The notes under the pieces were generated by a model that ran no database searches, had not been told where the DNA came from, and saw nothing but the letters and a program-made list of their open reading frames with translations. Of a stretch of DNA of 53,202 bases, positions 42,818 to 51,327 are shown in pieces (the first letter of the stretch is position 1; each line of letters begins with the position of its first letter). The position numbers were made by a program, and so were the translations under genes. Source of the stretch: Sulfuritalea sp. (GTDB lineage: Bacteria; Pseudomonadota; Gammaproteobacteria; Burkholderiales; Rhodocyclaceae); the NCBI GenBank assembly GCA_016712985.1, contig JADJQA010000047.1:1-53202 (forward strand), given 5' to 3'.

Positions 42818-44696
42818 GGGCTCTCCTGCCCTCCCCCGGCGAGGGGGTGAGTGGCGTTCAGCGCGCCTTCGGCAGGCTTGCGGAATTCTGGCGGGCGCTG
42901 GTTTGAGGCAGCCCCGCTCGCGCCGCCGGCGGCGCCACCCGGCGCCGTCAGCGGCGGCGTCCAGCCCCAGACGTGGGGCGCATCGGGCGCGGCTGGCCCG
43001 AGATCGACCAGTCCGCCACCGAATCCCACGGCGGCAGCGACCTGCGCGGAGCAGAGCACCGGATGCTCGAATTGCTTTGTCATTGCTTCGAGGCGGCTGG
43101 CGATGCTGACCACATCCCCGATCACCGAGAATTCGCGGCGCTGGCGGGAACCGACGTAGCCGGCCAGCACTTCGCCGCTGTCGATGCCGATGCCGATCTT
43201 GAGGGCGGCGATGCCCTCCGCCGCGAGTTTGGTGTTGAGCTGGTCGATGCGCAACAGCAGGTCCTGCGCCGCTTCCAGGGCGTTGCGCTGCGGTGCCGGC
43301 AGGGGTTGCGGCAGGCCGAAGGTGGCCATCAGGCCGTCGCCGACGTATTTGTCCACCGCGCCGCCGCTGCCTTGGATGGCCAGCGCGGCGGCGGCATGGA
43401 AGCGGTTGAGCAGGCTGATCATGGCCTCGGGCGTGGATTGCGCACTGCGCGCCGCGAAGCCGCGGATGCCGGCGAACAGCAGCGTGACGTTCTCGCGCTG
43501 GCCGTTCTGATCGATTTTCAGTTCGCCGCCAAGCAGCGCGCGCATCACGCGCGGGCTGACGTGGCCGGCGAACACGGTACGCAAGGTCTGCTGTTCGTGG
43601 AAGCGGCGGACGAAGTCCCATGCCTGTCGCGCGGTGAAGGCGAGCAGGGTGACAACGACCATGTTCGCCACCGGCAGATAGCTGCCGTGCCACAACGCGA
43701 AGGTGGAACCCGCGACGAAGCCGCCGATCACGGCGATCAGCGCCAGGGCCTTGGTCCAGCCACCACGACCGAACCAGAGCAGGGCGCCGAGCCCTGCCAG
43801 GAACAGCGAAAGGTTTTCCGGCACGCGCTCGATCAGGCCGCGTCCAAGCAGCGAGCGCAGTGCCTGGATATGCACCACGGCGCCGGGCTCGGTGCGGCTG
43901 CCGGGTTCCCAGGCGGCCAGTGGTACCGGCAGGCGATAGCGCGTTTCGTTGGGCAGCAGGCTGGCCACCACGACGGCGCGGCCCTGCACCAGCGCGCGCA
44001 GCTTCTCATCCTCGCCGCCACGGACCCAGCCCAGCACCGTACCTACCGGCGTGTATTCGATGGCGCCACCAACGCTGTAGTCGATCAACCCCCTGGGCGA
44101 GCCTTCGCGGCCCAGATGTTTTGCCATCGCCGCGGCGAAGAGTTCGCGCTTGTCTTCCGATTGGCAGCGCGTCTGGTTGATGCGCCGCACGGTGCCATCG
44201 GTGTCTTCGCAGACGCCCAGCGATGCCACGGCACCCTCGCCGATGGCCGCCAGCATTTCCGCCGCGATCGGCCGCAGCCGGCCGCCGATGCCGGGGGGTT
44301 GACCCGCCACCAGCGGCGCGGCGCTCCGCAACCGATAGATGCCGGCGAGCAGGATCGAATCGATGTCCTTGACCAGGAAGTCGTAGGAGCGCACCGGCAG
44401 CGGCATCGCCAGTCCGACCACGGCCGGCTGGGCGGATGACAGGCCGGCAAGCAGTGCGCCGAGATGGGCGTGCCACAGCGCGGTGGGCTCCGGGATGGTC
44501 TCGTAGGCGGTTTCGTCGAACCCGATGAAGACGACATCGTGGGCCAGCGGCGTCGGCGCATTGGCGCGCAGCCAGCGCACCTGGGCGTCGTAGAGCGACT
44601 GGTCGGCGAAGCGCAGGGTGCGGGTGGACATCAGCCCCAGGCCGCGGCGCACACCAGCAGGAAGCCGATCAGGATATCGCGTGACAGGCGGAACAT
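42814..44696 (-). CDS. CHASE2-domain class III cyclase-like protein (frameshifted near 44655; degenerate catalytic site)
   Basis: About 626 residues. The TM start MFRLSRDILIGFLLVCAAAW is in the frame beginning at 44696; restoring one G in the GGGG run near 44655 joins it to LMSTRTLRFADQSLYDAQVR. An extracytoplasmic CHASE2 sensor follows, then three TM helices (near FLAGLGALLWFGRG, LALIAVIGGFVAG and YLPVANMVVVTLLAF). The C-terminal nucleotide-cyclase domain has VTLLFAGIRGFAARSA (first metal Asp replaced by Gly), VDKYVGDGLMATFG (Lys and second Asp kept) and GDVVSIASRLEAM (transition-state Asn replaced by Ser). The tail of ~35 residues contains repeat sequence. Probably a weak or inactive cyclase. 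Confidence 0.82.
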
Positions 44697-44738
44697 GCGC
44701 CGATTATGACATGGGGGTGCTGCTTGAAAGGGCCTGTT

Positions 44739-44842
44739 GGGGGGCCGCGGGGGGGGGGAGCGGGGGCCGGGCGGGGGGGCCGGCGGGGGGCCCGCCGCGG
44801 GGGCCCGCGCGCCGCGGGGCGGGGGGGGGGGGGGGGGGGGGG
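44739..44842. other. extreme poly-G tract, probable assembly artefact
   Basis: About 100 bases that are almost only G and C, ending with 22 consecutive G (44821-44842). It lies upstream of the cyclase gene and makes the (-) strand a run of proline codons. I see no gene. Such runs are typical of two-colour sequencing read ends or a bad join. Confidence 0.8.
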
Positions 44843-44962
44843 TTTCAGCGTGGTTCGGTGGCGGAGTCGAGGACGGCACTGTTGGTCAATGCAGACGATC
44901 AGGGTCCGCCAGGTTTCGGCATTCCGTGCGGCGGACCGCGCCGTCGACTGCTTCGCTCCGGT

Positions 44963-45235
44963 TCAAGCGGTCGGTCGCAGAATGAAGTCCGTAAATTCGC
45001 CAATGGCGCTTTCGACCATGACGTTGTTGACCACGGCGGCGGACGGGCCCCGGTGGCTCCAAGCCAGCATCGCCTCGATCTGCGCGGCATTGCCGGCGAT
45101 CATGGCCTCGACGCTGCCATCCTGGCGGTTGCGTACCCAGCCCGCCACGCCCAGCAGGCGTGCCCGTGCCGCCATGGAATAGCGGAAGCCGACGCCCTGC
45201 ACCCGGCCGCTGATCACCAGGTGGCGAACCTCCAT
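44963..45235 (-). CDS. acyP: acylphosphatase
   Basis: 90 residues, the full length of the family. RHLVISGRVQGVGFRYSMAA carries the phosphate-binding loop with the catalytic Arg (GFRY), and VAGWVRNRQDGSVEAMIAGN supplies the catalytic Asn (RNR). It hydrolyses acyl phosphates such as carbamoyl phosphate and 1,3-bisphosphoglycerate. It stands alone between the poly-G region and metG. Confidence 0.94.
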   Translation of the reverse strand: MEVRHLVISGRVQGVGFRYSMAARARLLGVAGWVRNRQDGSVEAMIAGNAAQIEAMLAWSHRGPSAAVVNNVMVESAIGEFTDFILRPTA

Positions 45236-45325
45236 CAGCGCCGCGCCGCCGCCGGGCCGTGCCAGGGCGAGGCAGCCGGCACCCAGAGCGGGTGCAGCCC
45301 GCGAACCGTCGTCACCCCCTTGCCC

Positions 45326-47527
45326 TCACTTCACCCGCATTCCGGGCTGCGCCCCGCTGTCGGGCGAGAGCAGGAAAAGCCCCGCGGACTTGCCCTCGGC
45401 ATCGGAGGCGGCCAGCACCATGCCCTCGCTGAGACCGAATTTCATCTTGCGCGGGGCGAGGTTGGCCACCATGACCGTCAGCCGGCCGATCAGTTGTGCC
45501 GGATCGTAGGCTGACTTGATGCCGGCAAAGACATTGCGCGTCTCGCCGCCAAGATCGAGGGTAAGGCGGATCAGCTTGTCGGCGCCCTCGACATGCTGCG
45601 CGTCGGCGATGCGGACGATGCGCAGGTCGACCTTGCCAAAGTCGTCCATCCCAATCACCGGCGCGAATGCGCCGCCGCTAACTTCCTCTCCCCTTGCGGG
45701 AGAGGGCTGGGGAGAGGGGGTCGTGTGCTGCTGGTGCTGGGCATGGCGCTGCGGTGAATGCGGGTCGATGGCTGCCGGCAGCGGTGGCACGGAAGCCGCC
45801 GCAACGGCAGGCCCCTGCCGGGAGACGGCGGCCGGCTCCAGGGATTCGCGGTTGGCGGCAACCAGCGCGTCGATCTGCTTCGGGTCGATGCGCTGCATCA
45901 GGTGTTCGTAGTCATTGATCAGGTGCGCCGGCGGTAGCAGATGGCCAGCGTCCCTCCAGTGCAGCGGCGCAATGTTGAGGAACTCCTCGGCGCGCTGGGC
46001 CAGTTTCGGCAACACGGGTTTGAGGTAGAGCGTCAGCAGGCGGAAGGCATTTACCAGCGCGGTGCAAACGACGTGCAGTTCGCGCTCCTTGCCGCCGTGC
46101 TTGGCCAGCTTCCAGGGTTGGTGATGATCGACGTACTGGTTCACCTGATCGGCCAGCGCCATGATGCGCCGGATGGCGCGACCGAAGTCGCGCGCCTCGT
46201 AATATCCGGCAATCTCGTCCGCGGCGAACTCCAGATCGGGCAGGGCGAGCCGGAAGCGATCGGCGAAATGCTCGTCGAGCAGCTTGCCGTCGAAGTGCTT
46301 CGAAATGAAATTCGCCGAACGGCTGGCGATGTTGATGTATTTGCCCACCAGGTCGGAATTGACGCGCAGGCTGAAGTCTCCGAGATTGAGGTCGATGTCT
46401 TCCATGGTGCCGTTGAGCTTGGCGGCGAAGTAGTAACGCAACCATTCCGGATTCAGCCCCTGCGCTAGATAGGACTCGGCGCTGATGAAGGTGCCGCGGG
46501 ACTTGGACATCTTGGCGCCGTCGACCGTCAGAAAGCCGTGCGCGAAGACCTTGGTCGGCGTGCGGTAGCCGGCATGCTCCAGTTCGGCCGGCCAGAACAG
46601 GGCGTGGAAGTAGAGGATGTCCTTGCCGATGAAGTGATACAGCTCGGTCTTCGAGTCCTTGCCCCAGAACTCGTCGAAATCGAGTCCCTTCTTCGTGCAG
46701 AAATTGCTGAACGAGCCCATGTAGCCGATCGGGGCGTCGAGCCAGACATAGAAGTACTTGCCCGTGCCTTTGCCTGATTCGTCGGGAATCTCGAAGCCGA
46801 AATACGGTGCATCGCGAGAGATGTCCCAATCGGTGAGCTTGTTCTCGCCGGGCGCTCCCAGCCATTCCTGCAGCTTGTTTGCGGCTTCCGGTTGCAGGCG
46901 CTCTTCCTGCTGCGTCCACTGTCGCAGGAAAGCCTGGCAGCGCGGATCGGACAGTTTGAAGAAGAAGTGATCGGAGGACTTCAGCACCGGTGGCGCACCG
47001 GACACCGCCGAGTAGGGATTCTTCAGGTCCGTCGGCGCATAGGCTGCGCCGCAGGATTCGCAGGCATCGCCGTACTGGTCGGGGGTTCCGCACTTGGGGC
47101 ACTCGCCCTTGATGAAGCGGTCGGGCAGGAACATCCGCTTGACCGGATCGTAGTACTGCTCGATGGCGCGGACTTCGATCAGGCCGGCGGCCCTGAGCTT
47201 GCCGAAGATGTCCTCGGAATAGTGGCGCGTCTCGTCCGAGTGCGTGGTGTAGTAGTTGTCGAAGGCGACATGAAAGCCGGCGAAATCGCGCGAGTGTTCT
47301 GCATGCACGCGTTCGATCAGTTGCTCCGGCGTGATGCCTTCGGCTTCCGCGCGCAGCATGATCGGCGTGCCGTGGGTATCGTCGGCGCAGACATGCCAGC
47401 ATTCATGGCCGCGCAGCTTCTGGAAGCGCGTCCAGATGTCGGTCTGGATGTACTCGACCAGGTGGCCGAGGTGGATCGCGCCGTTGGCATAGGGCAGGGC
47501 GCTGGTAACGAGGATCTTGCGGGTCAT
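45326..47527 (-). CDS. metG: methionyl-tRNA synthetase
   Basis: 733 residues. HIGH-like ALPYANGAIHLGHLVEYIQT, zinc site CPKCGTPDQYGDACESCGA, KMSKS in DGAKMSKSRGTF, the anticodon-binding domain (ANLDINLG-type DIDLNLGDFSLRVN) and the C-terminal tRNA-binding EMAP domain (DLRIVRIADAQHVEGADKLI). The linker before the EMAP domain contains PSPQPSPARGEEVSGGAFAP, which is the translation of a repeat palindrome at 45685-45720. Start at 47527 gives MTRKILVTSALPY, the usual start; the frame is open further upstream but without support. Confidence 0.95.
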   Translation of the reverse strand: MTRKILVTSALPYANGAIHLGHLVEYIQTDIWTRFQKLRGHECWHVCADDTHGTPIMLRAEAEGITPEQLIERVHAEHSRDFAGFHVAFDNYYTTHSDETRHYSEDIFGKLRAAGLIEVRAIEQYYDPVKRMFLPDRFIKGECPKCGTPDQYGDACESCGAAYAPTDLKNPYSAVSGAPPVLKSSDHFFFKLSDPRCQAFLRQWTQQEERLQPEAANKLQEWLGAPGENKLTDWDISRDAPYFGFEIPDESGKGTGKYFYVWLDAPIGYMGSFSNFCTKKGLDFDEFWGKDSKTELYHFIGKDILYFHALFWPAELEHAGYRTPTKVFAHGFLTVDGAKMSKSRGTFISAESYLAQGLNPEWLRYYFAAKLNGTMEDIDLNLGDFSLRVNSDLVGKYINIASRSANFISKHFDGKLLDEHFADRFRLALPDLEFAADEIAGYYEARDFGRAIRRIMALADQVNQYVDHHQPWKLAKHGGKERELHVVCTALVNAFRLLTLYLKPVLPKLAQRAEEFLNIAPLHWRDAGHLLPPAHLINDYEHLMQRIDPKQIDALVAANRESLEPAAVSRQGPAVAAASVPPLPAAIDPHSPQRHAQHQQHTTPSPQPSPARGEEVSGGAFAPVIGMDDFGKVDLRIVRIADAQHVEGADKLIRLTLDLGGETRNVFAGIKSAYDPAQLIGRLTVMVANLAPRKMKFGLSEGMVLAASDAEGKSAGLFLLSPDSGAQPGMRVK
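45685..45720. repeat. REP-like palindrome inside metG
   Basis: Dyad CCTCTCCC (45685-45692) and GGGAGAGG (45698-45705), then GGGGAGAGGGGG. The CTCTCC/GGAGAG palindrome with trailing GAGGGGG is a common dispersed repeat; here it lies in frame in the flexible linker and encodes PSPQPSPARGEE. Confidence 0.7.
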
Positions 47528-47625
47528 GAGAAGGGCTTTCCGGGTGTCGACGGCCGCCGCATGGCCTGCCGCGTGGCGAGAGGTGCATTGTACCGGGGCG
47601 GGGTGGCTGGCGTGTTTCGGCTGGT

Positions 47626-48072
47626 TCATTGACCGGGTTGGCGCTTGAGCTTTTCCAGCGCCTCGCGCGGTGTCAGGATGTTCAGACCGCCCAGCGGATG
47701 CAGACACAACAAGTCGTCATCCCCGGTTACCAGCAGGGTAGCCTGCGCAGCCAGAGCCGCATGGATCATCTTGTCGTCATCGGCATCGCGGCAGAAGGTT
47801 TGGGCCGCGATTGCCGGCGGCACGGTGACCCAACAAGCAAGCGAATTCGCGTCGTGCAGCAACTGCTTGCGTTCATCCATGTCCAGATAGCGGTCGAACT
47901 TGGGCAGCCACATCCGTGCATCGAGTTCGGCGAAGGTGGCCGGAGAAAAAACCGGCTCGCCATGCGCAAGCACCTGTCTGATCAGTTCGGCTGGCGTGCC
48001 CGTTTTCACCAGAAAGGCGCTGATCCAGACATTCGTGTCGATGACGACGCGTCTGGCCGGTTCAGCTCTCAT
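47626..48072 (-). CDS. PIN-domain toxin (PIN_3-like)
   Basis: 148 residues. RRVVIDTNVWISAFLVKTGT with the first Asp, FSPATFAELDARMWLPKFDR with the conserved Glu, and CRDADDDKMIHAALAAQATL with later acids. Likely a metal-dependent RNase. It is downstream of the Phd-type gene with an 11-bp overlap, so it is the toxin of this TA pair. The C-terminal LTPREALEKLKRQPGQ is typical of the family. Confidence 0.85.
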   Translation of the reverse strand: MRAEPARRVVIDTNVWISAFLVKTGTPAELIRQVLAHGEPVFSPATFAELDARMWLPKFDRYLDMDERKQLLHDANSLACWVTVPPAIAAQTFCRDADDDKMIHAALAAQATLLVTGDDDLLCLHPLGGLNILTPREALEKLKRQPGQ

Positions 48073-48313
48073 CGGCCAGCAGCGAATCCAGTATCTCGGC
48101 GGTCAGACCGGCGCGCGCGGCATTCTCGGCGGTCCTGTCCATCGTCTGCATCAGGCGGTTGGCATAAAAAGCGCGCATCGCTTCGTAGTCCTCGGCACTG
48201 ACCATAACGCCGACCACGCGATCGTGCCGCATCACGCGCACCGGTTCGCGCTGGGCCTTGTCGAGAAATTCACCGAAGCGGGTCTTGGCTTCGTTGGCGG
48301 TATAGGTTTGCAT
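48062..48313 (-). CDS. Phd/YefM-type antitoxin
   Basis: 83 residues. MQTYTANEAKTRFGEFLDKA followed by QREPVRVMRHDRVVGVMVSA is the typical Phd/YefM DNA-binding fold, then YEAMRAFYANRLMQTMDR and a C-terminal toxin-binding tail ending DSLLADES. ATG 48313 is chosen as typical start; upstream in-frame ATGs (48340 and beyond) would add a leader with no family match. It overlaps the PIN gene by 11 bp. Confidence 0.85.
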   Translation of the reverse strand: MQTYTANEAKTRFGEFLDKAQREPVRVMRHDRVVGVMVSAEDYEAMRAFYANRLMQTMDRTAENAARAGLTAEILDSLLADES

Positions 48314-48416
48314 GGCATGGTGTTCCATTTGTTGCGTCATTGGATCGCTCAATTTAGTTGAATCGTTCGATTCGGTCAAATCGTTCTAACTGCTACCTCT
48401 TTGTCGTTGATGCTTA

Positions 48417-48756
48417 CGTATGCACACAAGCTCGCAAGTGCTGGATTTTCCACCCCTTGTGGGACAAGGGGCCGGGGGAGACGGCGTGTGAGGAAGAATC
48501 AACGGCTTACCCTCACCCTTGCCCCAGGGGCTACCATGCACACATCTCAACGGCACCGCCTCCTCGGCGAAAGCCGGGGTCCAGGAAGGGCTGAGGCGAT
48601 GGACTTCGGGACGGTCTTCGGCAAGAAAAGCCAAGACATACAGGGTAAATCGATGTTTTGCGGTCCCCGTCCACTGGATTCCGGCCTGCGCCGGAATGAC
48701 GGGAGAGATGTGTGCATACGCTAGCCGCAAGGGGTGAGGGAACTTGTGTGCATACG
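48417..48756. repeat. nested inverted-repeat element of unknown type in the TA-rapZ gap
   Basis: Outer perfect 14-bp inverted repeats CGTATGCACACAAG at 48417-48430 and its complement at 48743-48756. Inner perfect 13-bp inverted repeats ATGCACACATCTC at 48536-48548 and complement at 48705-48717. A copy of the ATTCCGGC palindrome lies inside at 48678-48697. The whole 520-bp gap between the antitoxin (48313) and rapZ (48901) has no recognisable gene. Short open frames here have no family likeness. Confidence 0.7.
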
Positions 48757-48900
48757 GTAGGTCATTGACGTGGTGGCTCGGCCCAGGCGGATAGCTGCAC
48801 CGCCCATTGACAGGCTAAGTCCCCGTATCTCCATGCGCACACAGGATCTCGTTGCAGTGCCAGCAGCGCGGACAGCCGCTAATCCGCTATCCTTGCACCC

Positions 48901-49743
48901 ATGCAAGTAGTCATCATCAGCGGCCTTTCCGGTTCCGGCAAATCCATCGCGCTCAATGTGCTGGAGGATTCCGACTACTACTGCGTGGACAACCTGCCGG
49001 CGCCGCTGTTGTCCGATCTGGTCGGCCATTTGCGGCTGCAAGGGCATGATCGGGTGGCGGTCGCGGTGGATATGCGCGGCGGATCGAGCATCGCGGCGCT
49101 GCCGCCGCAGTTGCGCAAGCTCGACGTCGCGGGTATCTCGCTGCGTTTCATATTCCTCGATGCGCGCGACGATGTCCTGATCCAGCGCTTTTCCGAGACC
49201 CGTCGCCGTCACCCATTGGCCGGCTATGACGTGACGCTGGAAGAAGCCATCGCCCGCGAGCGCGCGGCGCTGGAGAAGCTGGCCTCGCTCGGCCACCATA
49301 TCGACACCAGCAACCTGCGGCCCAGCGCCCTGCGTTCCTGCATCAAGGAGTTCGCGGCGCTGGATGAACGCAGCGGACTGACCTTGCTGTTCCAATCCTT
49401 CGGTTTCAAGCACGGCATTCCGCTCGACGCCGACCTGGTATTCGACGTGCGCTGCCTGCCCAATCCGTACTATGACCCGGTCTTGCGGCCGTTGACGGGT
49501 CTCGATGCCAAGGTTATCAACTTCCTCGAAGCGCAGCCGGAAGTGGTGCGCATGGAGTCCGACCTGCGCCGCTTCATCGGCGACTGGCTGCCGGCCTATA
49601 TCAGCGACAACCGCGCGTACCTGACGGTGGGCATCGGTTGCACGGGCGGGCAGCACCGCTCGGTGTATCTCGCGGAAAGGCTCGCCACGCATTTTCGCGG
49701 GTCGGCGCGGGTGCTGGTCCGGCATCGCGGCCTGATCGAATGA
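48901..49743 (+). CDS. rapZ: RNase adapter protein / nucleotide-binding protein RapZ
   Basis: 280 residues. P-loop VVIISGLSGSGKSIALNVLE, YYCVDNLPAPLLSDLVG, DARDDVLIQRFSETRRRHPL, and the C-terminal domain with FDVRCLPNPYYDPVLRPLTG and IGCTGGQHRSVYLAERLATH. In E. coli RapZ targets sRNA GlmZ to RNase E, sensing glucosamine-6-phosphate; in betaproteobacteria the targets are unclear. The usual rpoN/ptsN neighbours are absent here. Confidence 0.94.
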   Translation: MQVVIISGLSGSGKSIALNVLEDSDYYCVDNLPAPLLSDLVGHLRLQGHDRVAVAVDMRGGSSIAALPPQLRKLDVAGISLRFIFLDARDDVLIQRFSETRRRHPLAGYDVTLEEAIARERAALEKLASLGHHIDTSNLRPSALRSCIKEFAALDERSGLTLLFQSFGFKHGIPLDADLVFDVRCLPNPYYDPVLRPLTGLDAKVINFLEAQPEVVRMESDLRRFIGDWLPAYISDNRAYLTVGIGCTGGQHRSVYLAERLATHFRGSARVLVRHRGLIE

Positions 49744-50186
49744 GCGGCAGCGTTCCCGACGGACTGGGCGAGTTGCTGGCGCGTGCCGGCGGCGCCGGCC
49801 ACCCGCCGTGGCTGACACTGCTGAAGCCCGGCGACTGGGCGCTGCTGCTCGCGGCCGCTTTGCTGGTCGCGGCGTCCTATCCGCTGTTGTGGTCCGGCAG
49901 TGCGGCGGATCGGGCCATCGTCAAGCGCGACGGCCAGCTCGTTACCGAGCTGGCACTCAACGCGCCGCGCAAGTATGAAGTCACCGGCGTCATCGGCACG
50001 ACGGTGATCGAGGTGCAGCCGGGCCGCGCCCGTGTGCTCTCCGACCCCGGCCCGCGACAGTACTGCGTGCAGCAGGGCTGGTTGACGCGGGTCAATGCGG
50101 TGGCGATCTGCGCGCCGAATCACGTCACGCTGCAACTGTCGGGTCGCGGCGGCGGAAATGGTTCCCATGACACGCTCAACTATTGA
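49740..50186 (+). CDS. NusG domain II (NusG_II) protein
   Basis: 148 residues. One N-terminal TM helix (WALLLAAALLVAASYPLLW) followed by a NusG_II-like beta-barrel: IVKRDGQLVTELALNAPRKY, then TTVIEVQPGRARVLSDPGPR and CVQQGWLTRVNAVAICAPNH with the CVxxG...ICAPN pattern. It is a small membrane-bound protein; partner of Gx transporters in flavin/heptaprenyl gene sets. ATG 49740 overlaps the rapZ stop (ATGA); it overlaps the Gx gene by 20 bp. Confidence 0.85.
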   Translation: MSGSVPDGLGELLARAGGAGHPPWLTLLKPGDWALLLAAALLVAASYPLLWSGSAADRAIVKRDGQLVTELALNAPRKYEVTGVIGTTVIEVQPGRARVLSDPGPRQYCVQQGWLTRVNAVAICAPNHVTLQLSGRGGGNGSHDTLNY

Positions 50187-50709
50187 GCTGCCGGTCACCG
50201 CCGACGACTATCGCATCGCGCGCTATGCGGCGGCGGCGATTGCGCTGACCGTCGCCGAGGCGGCCCTGCCCAGCCCCCTGCCCGGCATCAAGCCGGGACT
50301 GGCCAACATCATCGTGCTGGTGGTGCTGGCGCGCCATGGCTGGACGGACGCCGCCTGGGTCAGTCTGCTGCGCGTTGTGGCGGGCAGCCTGGTGATCGGC
50401 CAGTTTCTCGCCCCAGGGTTTTTTCTGGCGCTGACCGGGGCGCTCGGCAGCCTGGCGGTGCTGGGGCTGGCCCGGCATCTGCCGCCGCGTTTCTTCGGCC
50501 CGGTTTCGGCCAGCGTGCTGGCGGCTTTCGCCCATATCGGCGGGCAACTGGTGCTGGCCCGCCTGTGGCTTGTGCCGCATGACGGAGTGATCTATCTGCT
50601 GCCGCTTTTCGCCACGGCGGCGCTGGTATTCGGTACCATCAACGGCCTCGTTGCCGCGCGCCTGCTTGCCGTACCCGGCGCTGCGCCTTTCCTGCTGAAA
50701 GCCGGTTGA
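50167..50709 (+). CDS. Gx transporter family (heptaprenyl diphosphate synthase component I-like) membrane protein
   Basis: 180 residues, about five TM helices. PSPLPGIKPGLANIIVLVVL is the signature segment (PGLANI) of this family, followed by FLAPGFFLALTGALGSLAVL and HIGGQLVLARLWLVPHDGVI. The family is an S-component-like membrane protein often encoded beside a NusG_II protein, as here. The transported substrate is unknown. It is translationally coupled to both neighbours. Confidence 0.85.
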   Translation: MTRSTIELPVTADDYRIARYAAAAIALTVAEAALPSPLPGIKPGLANIIVLVVLARHGWTDAAWVSLLRVVAGSLVIGQFLAPGFFLALTGALGSLAVLGLARHLPPRFFGPVSASVLAAFAHIGGQLVLARLWLVPHDGVIYLLPLFATAALVFGTINGLVAARLLAVPGAAPFLLKAG

Positions 50710-51317
50710 TGATGATTCCGCTGTTTCCCCTGCAGTCGGTGCTTTTCCCCGGTGGGCGGCTGCCCCTGCGGATTTTCGAGCAGCGCTACATGGACATGGC
50801 CAAGGTCTGCCTGAAGCAATCCAGTTCCTTCGGCATCTGCCTGATAGCGCGAGGCGAGGAAGTCGCCCGCGCCGGCCGGAAAGCCGCCGAGCCGCACGCG
50901 GTGGGCACGCTGGCGAACATCGCCGACTGGGACATGCAGCAGCTTGGCGTGCTCAACATCATCGCCCAGGGCGGCGAGCGTTTCCGCTTGTTGCGCCATT
51001 GGACAGAGGACTCGGGACTGCTGTGCGGCGAGATCGAACTGATCGACACGCCGCCGGTGTTGCCGGTTCCCGGCCCTTACGCGTGACTGGTGCCGCTCTT
51101 GCGTGCCATTGTCAATGAGATGGCCGCGGGCGCGCCCAATGCCCCCGCGCCGCCGCACCGGTTTTTCGACGCCGGCTGGCTGGGCATGCGCTATGCCGAA
51201 GTGCTGCCGATTCCCGTAGCGGCGAAACAGAAGCTGCTGGAGATCGAAGACAGCCTTGATCGCCTGGAAATCATCTTCCGTTTCCTGGAGAGCAAGGGTT
51301 TGCTGCCGGACGCTTGA
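50709..51317 (+). CDS. LON substrate-binding domain protein (in-frame TGA at 51084-51086)
   Basis: About 202 codons. MIPLFPLQSVLFPGGRLPLR, IFEQRYMDMAKVCLKQSSS, FGICLIA and NIIAQGGERFRLLRH are LON N-terminal (PUA-like) domain sequence. At 51084-51086 TGA interrupts the frame, but the same frame continues LVPLLRAIVNEMAAG to RFLESKGLLPDA, which is the expected C-terminal helix. Trp (TGG) would restore PYAWLVPLLRA. The start ATG overlaps the Gx gene stop (TGATG); a second ATG at 50712 is possible. Role unknown; not a protease by itself. Confidence 0.85.
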
Positions 51318-51327
51318 GAGGGGACGA

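Noticed and set aside
44631..44879. Proline-rich 82-codon (-) frame
   Set aside because: Its proline run is the complement of the poly-G tract; only the last 21 codons (cyclase start) are real.
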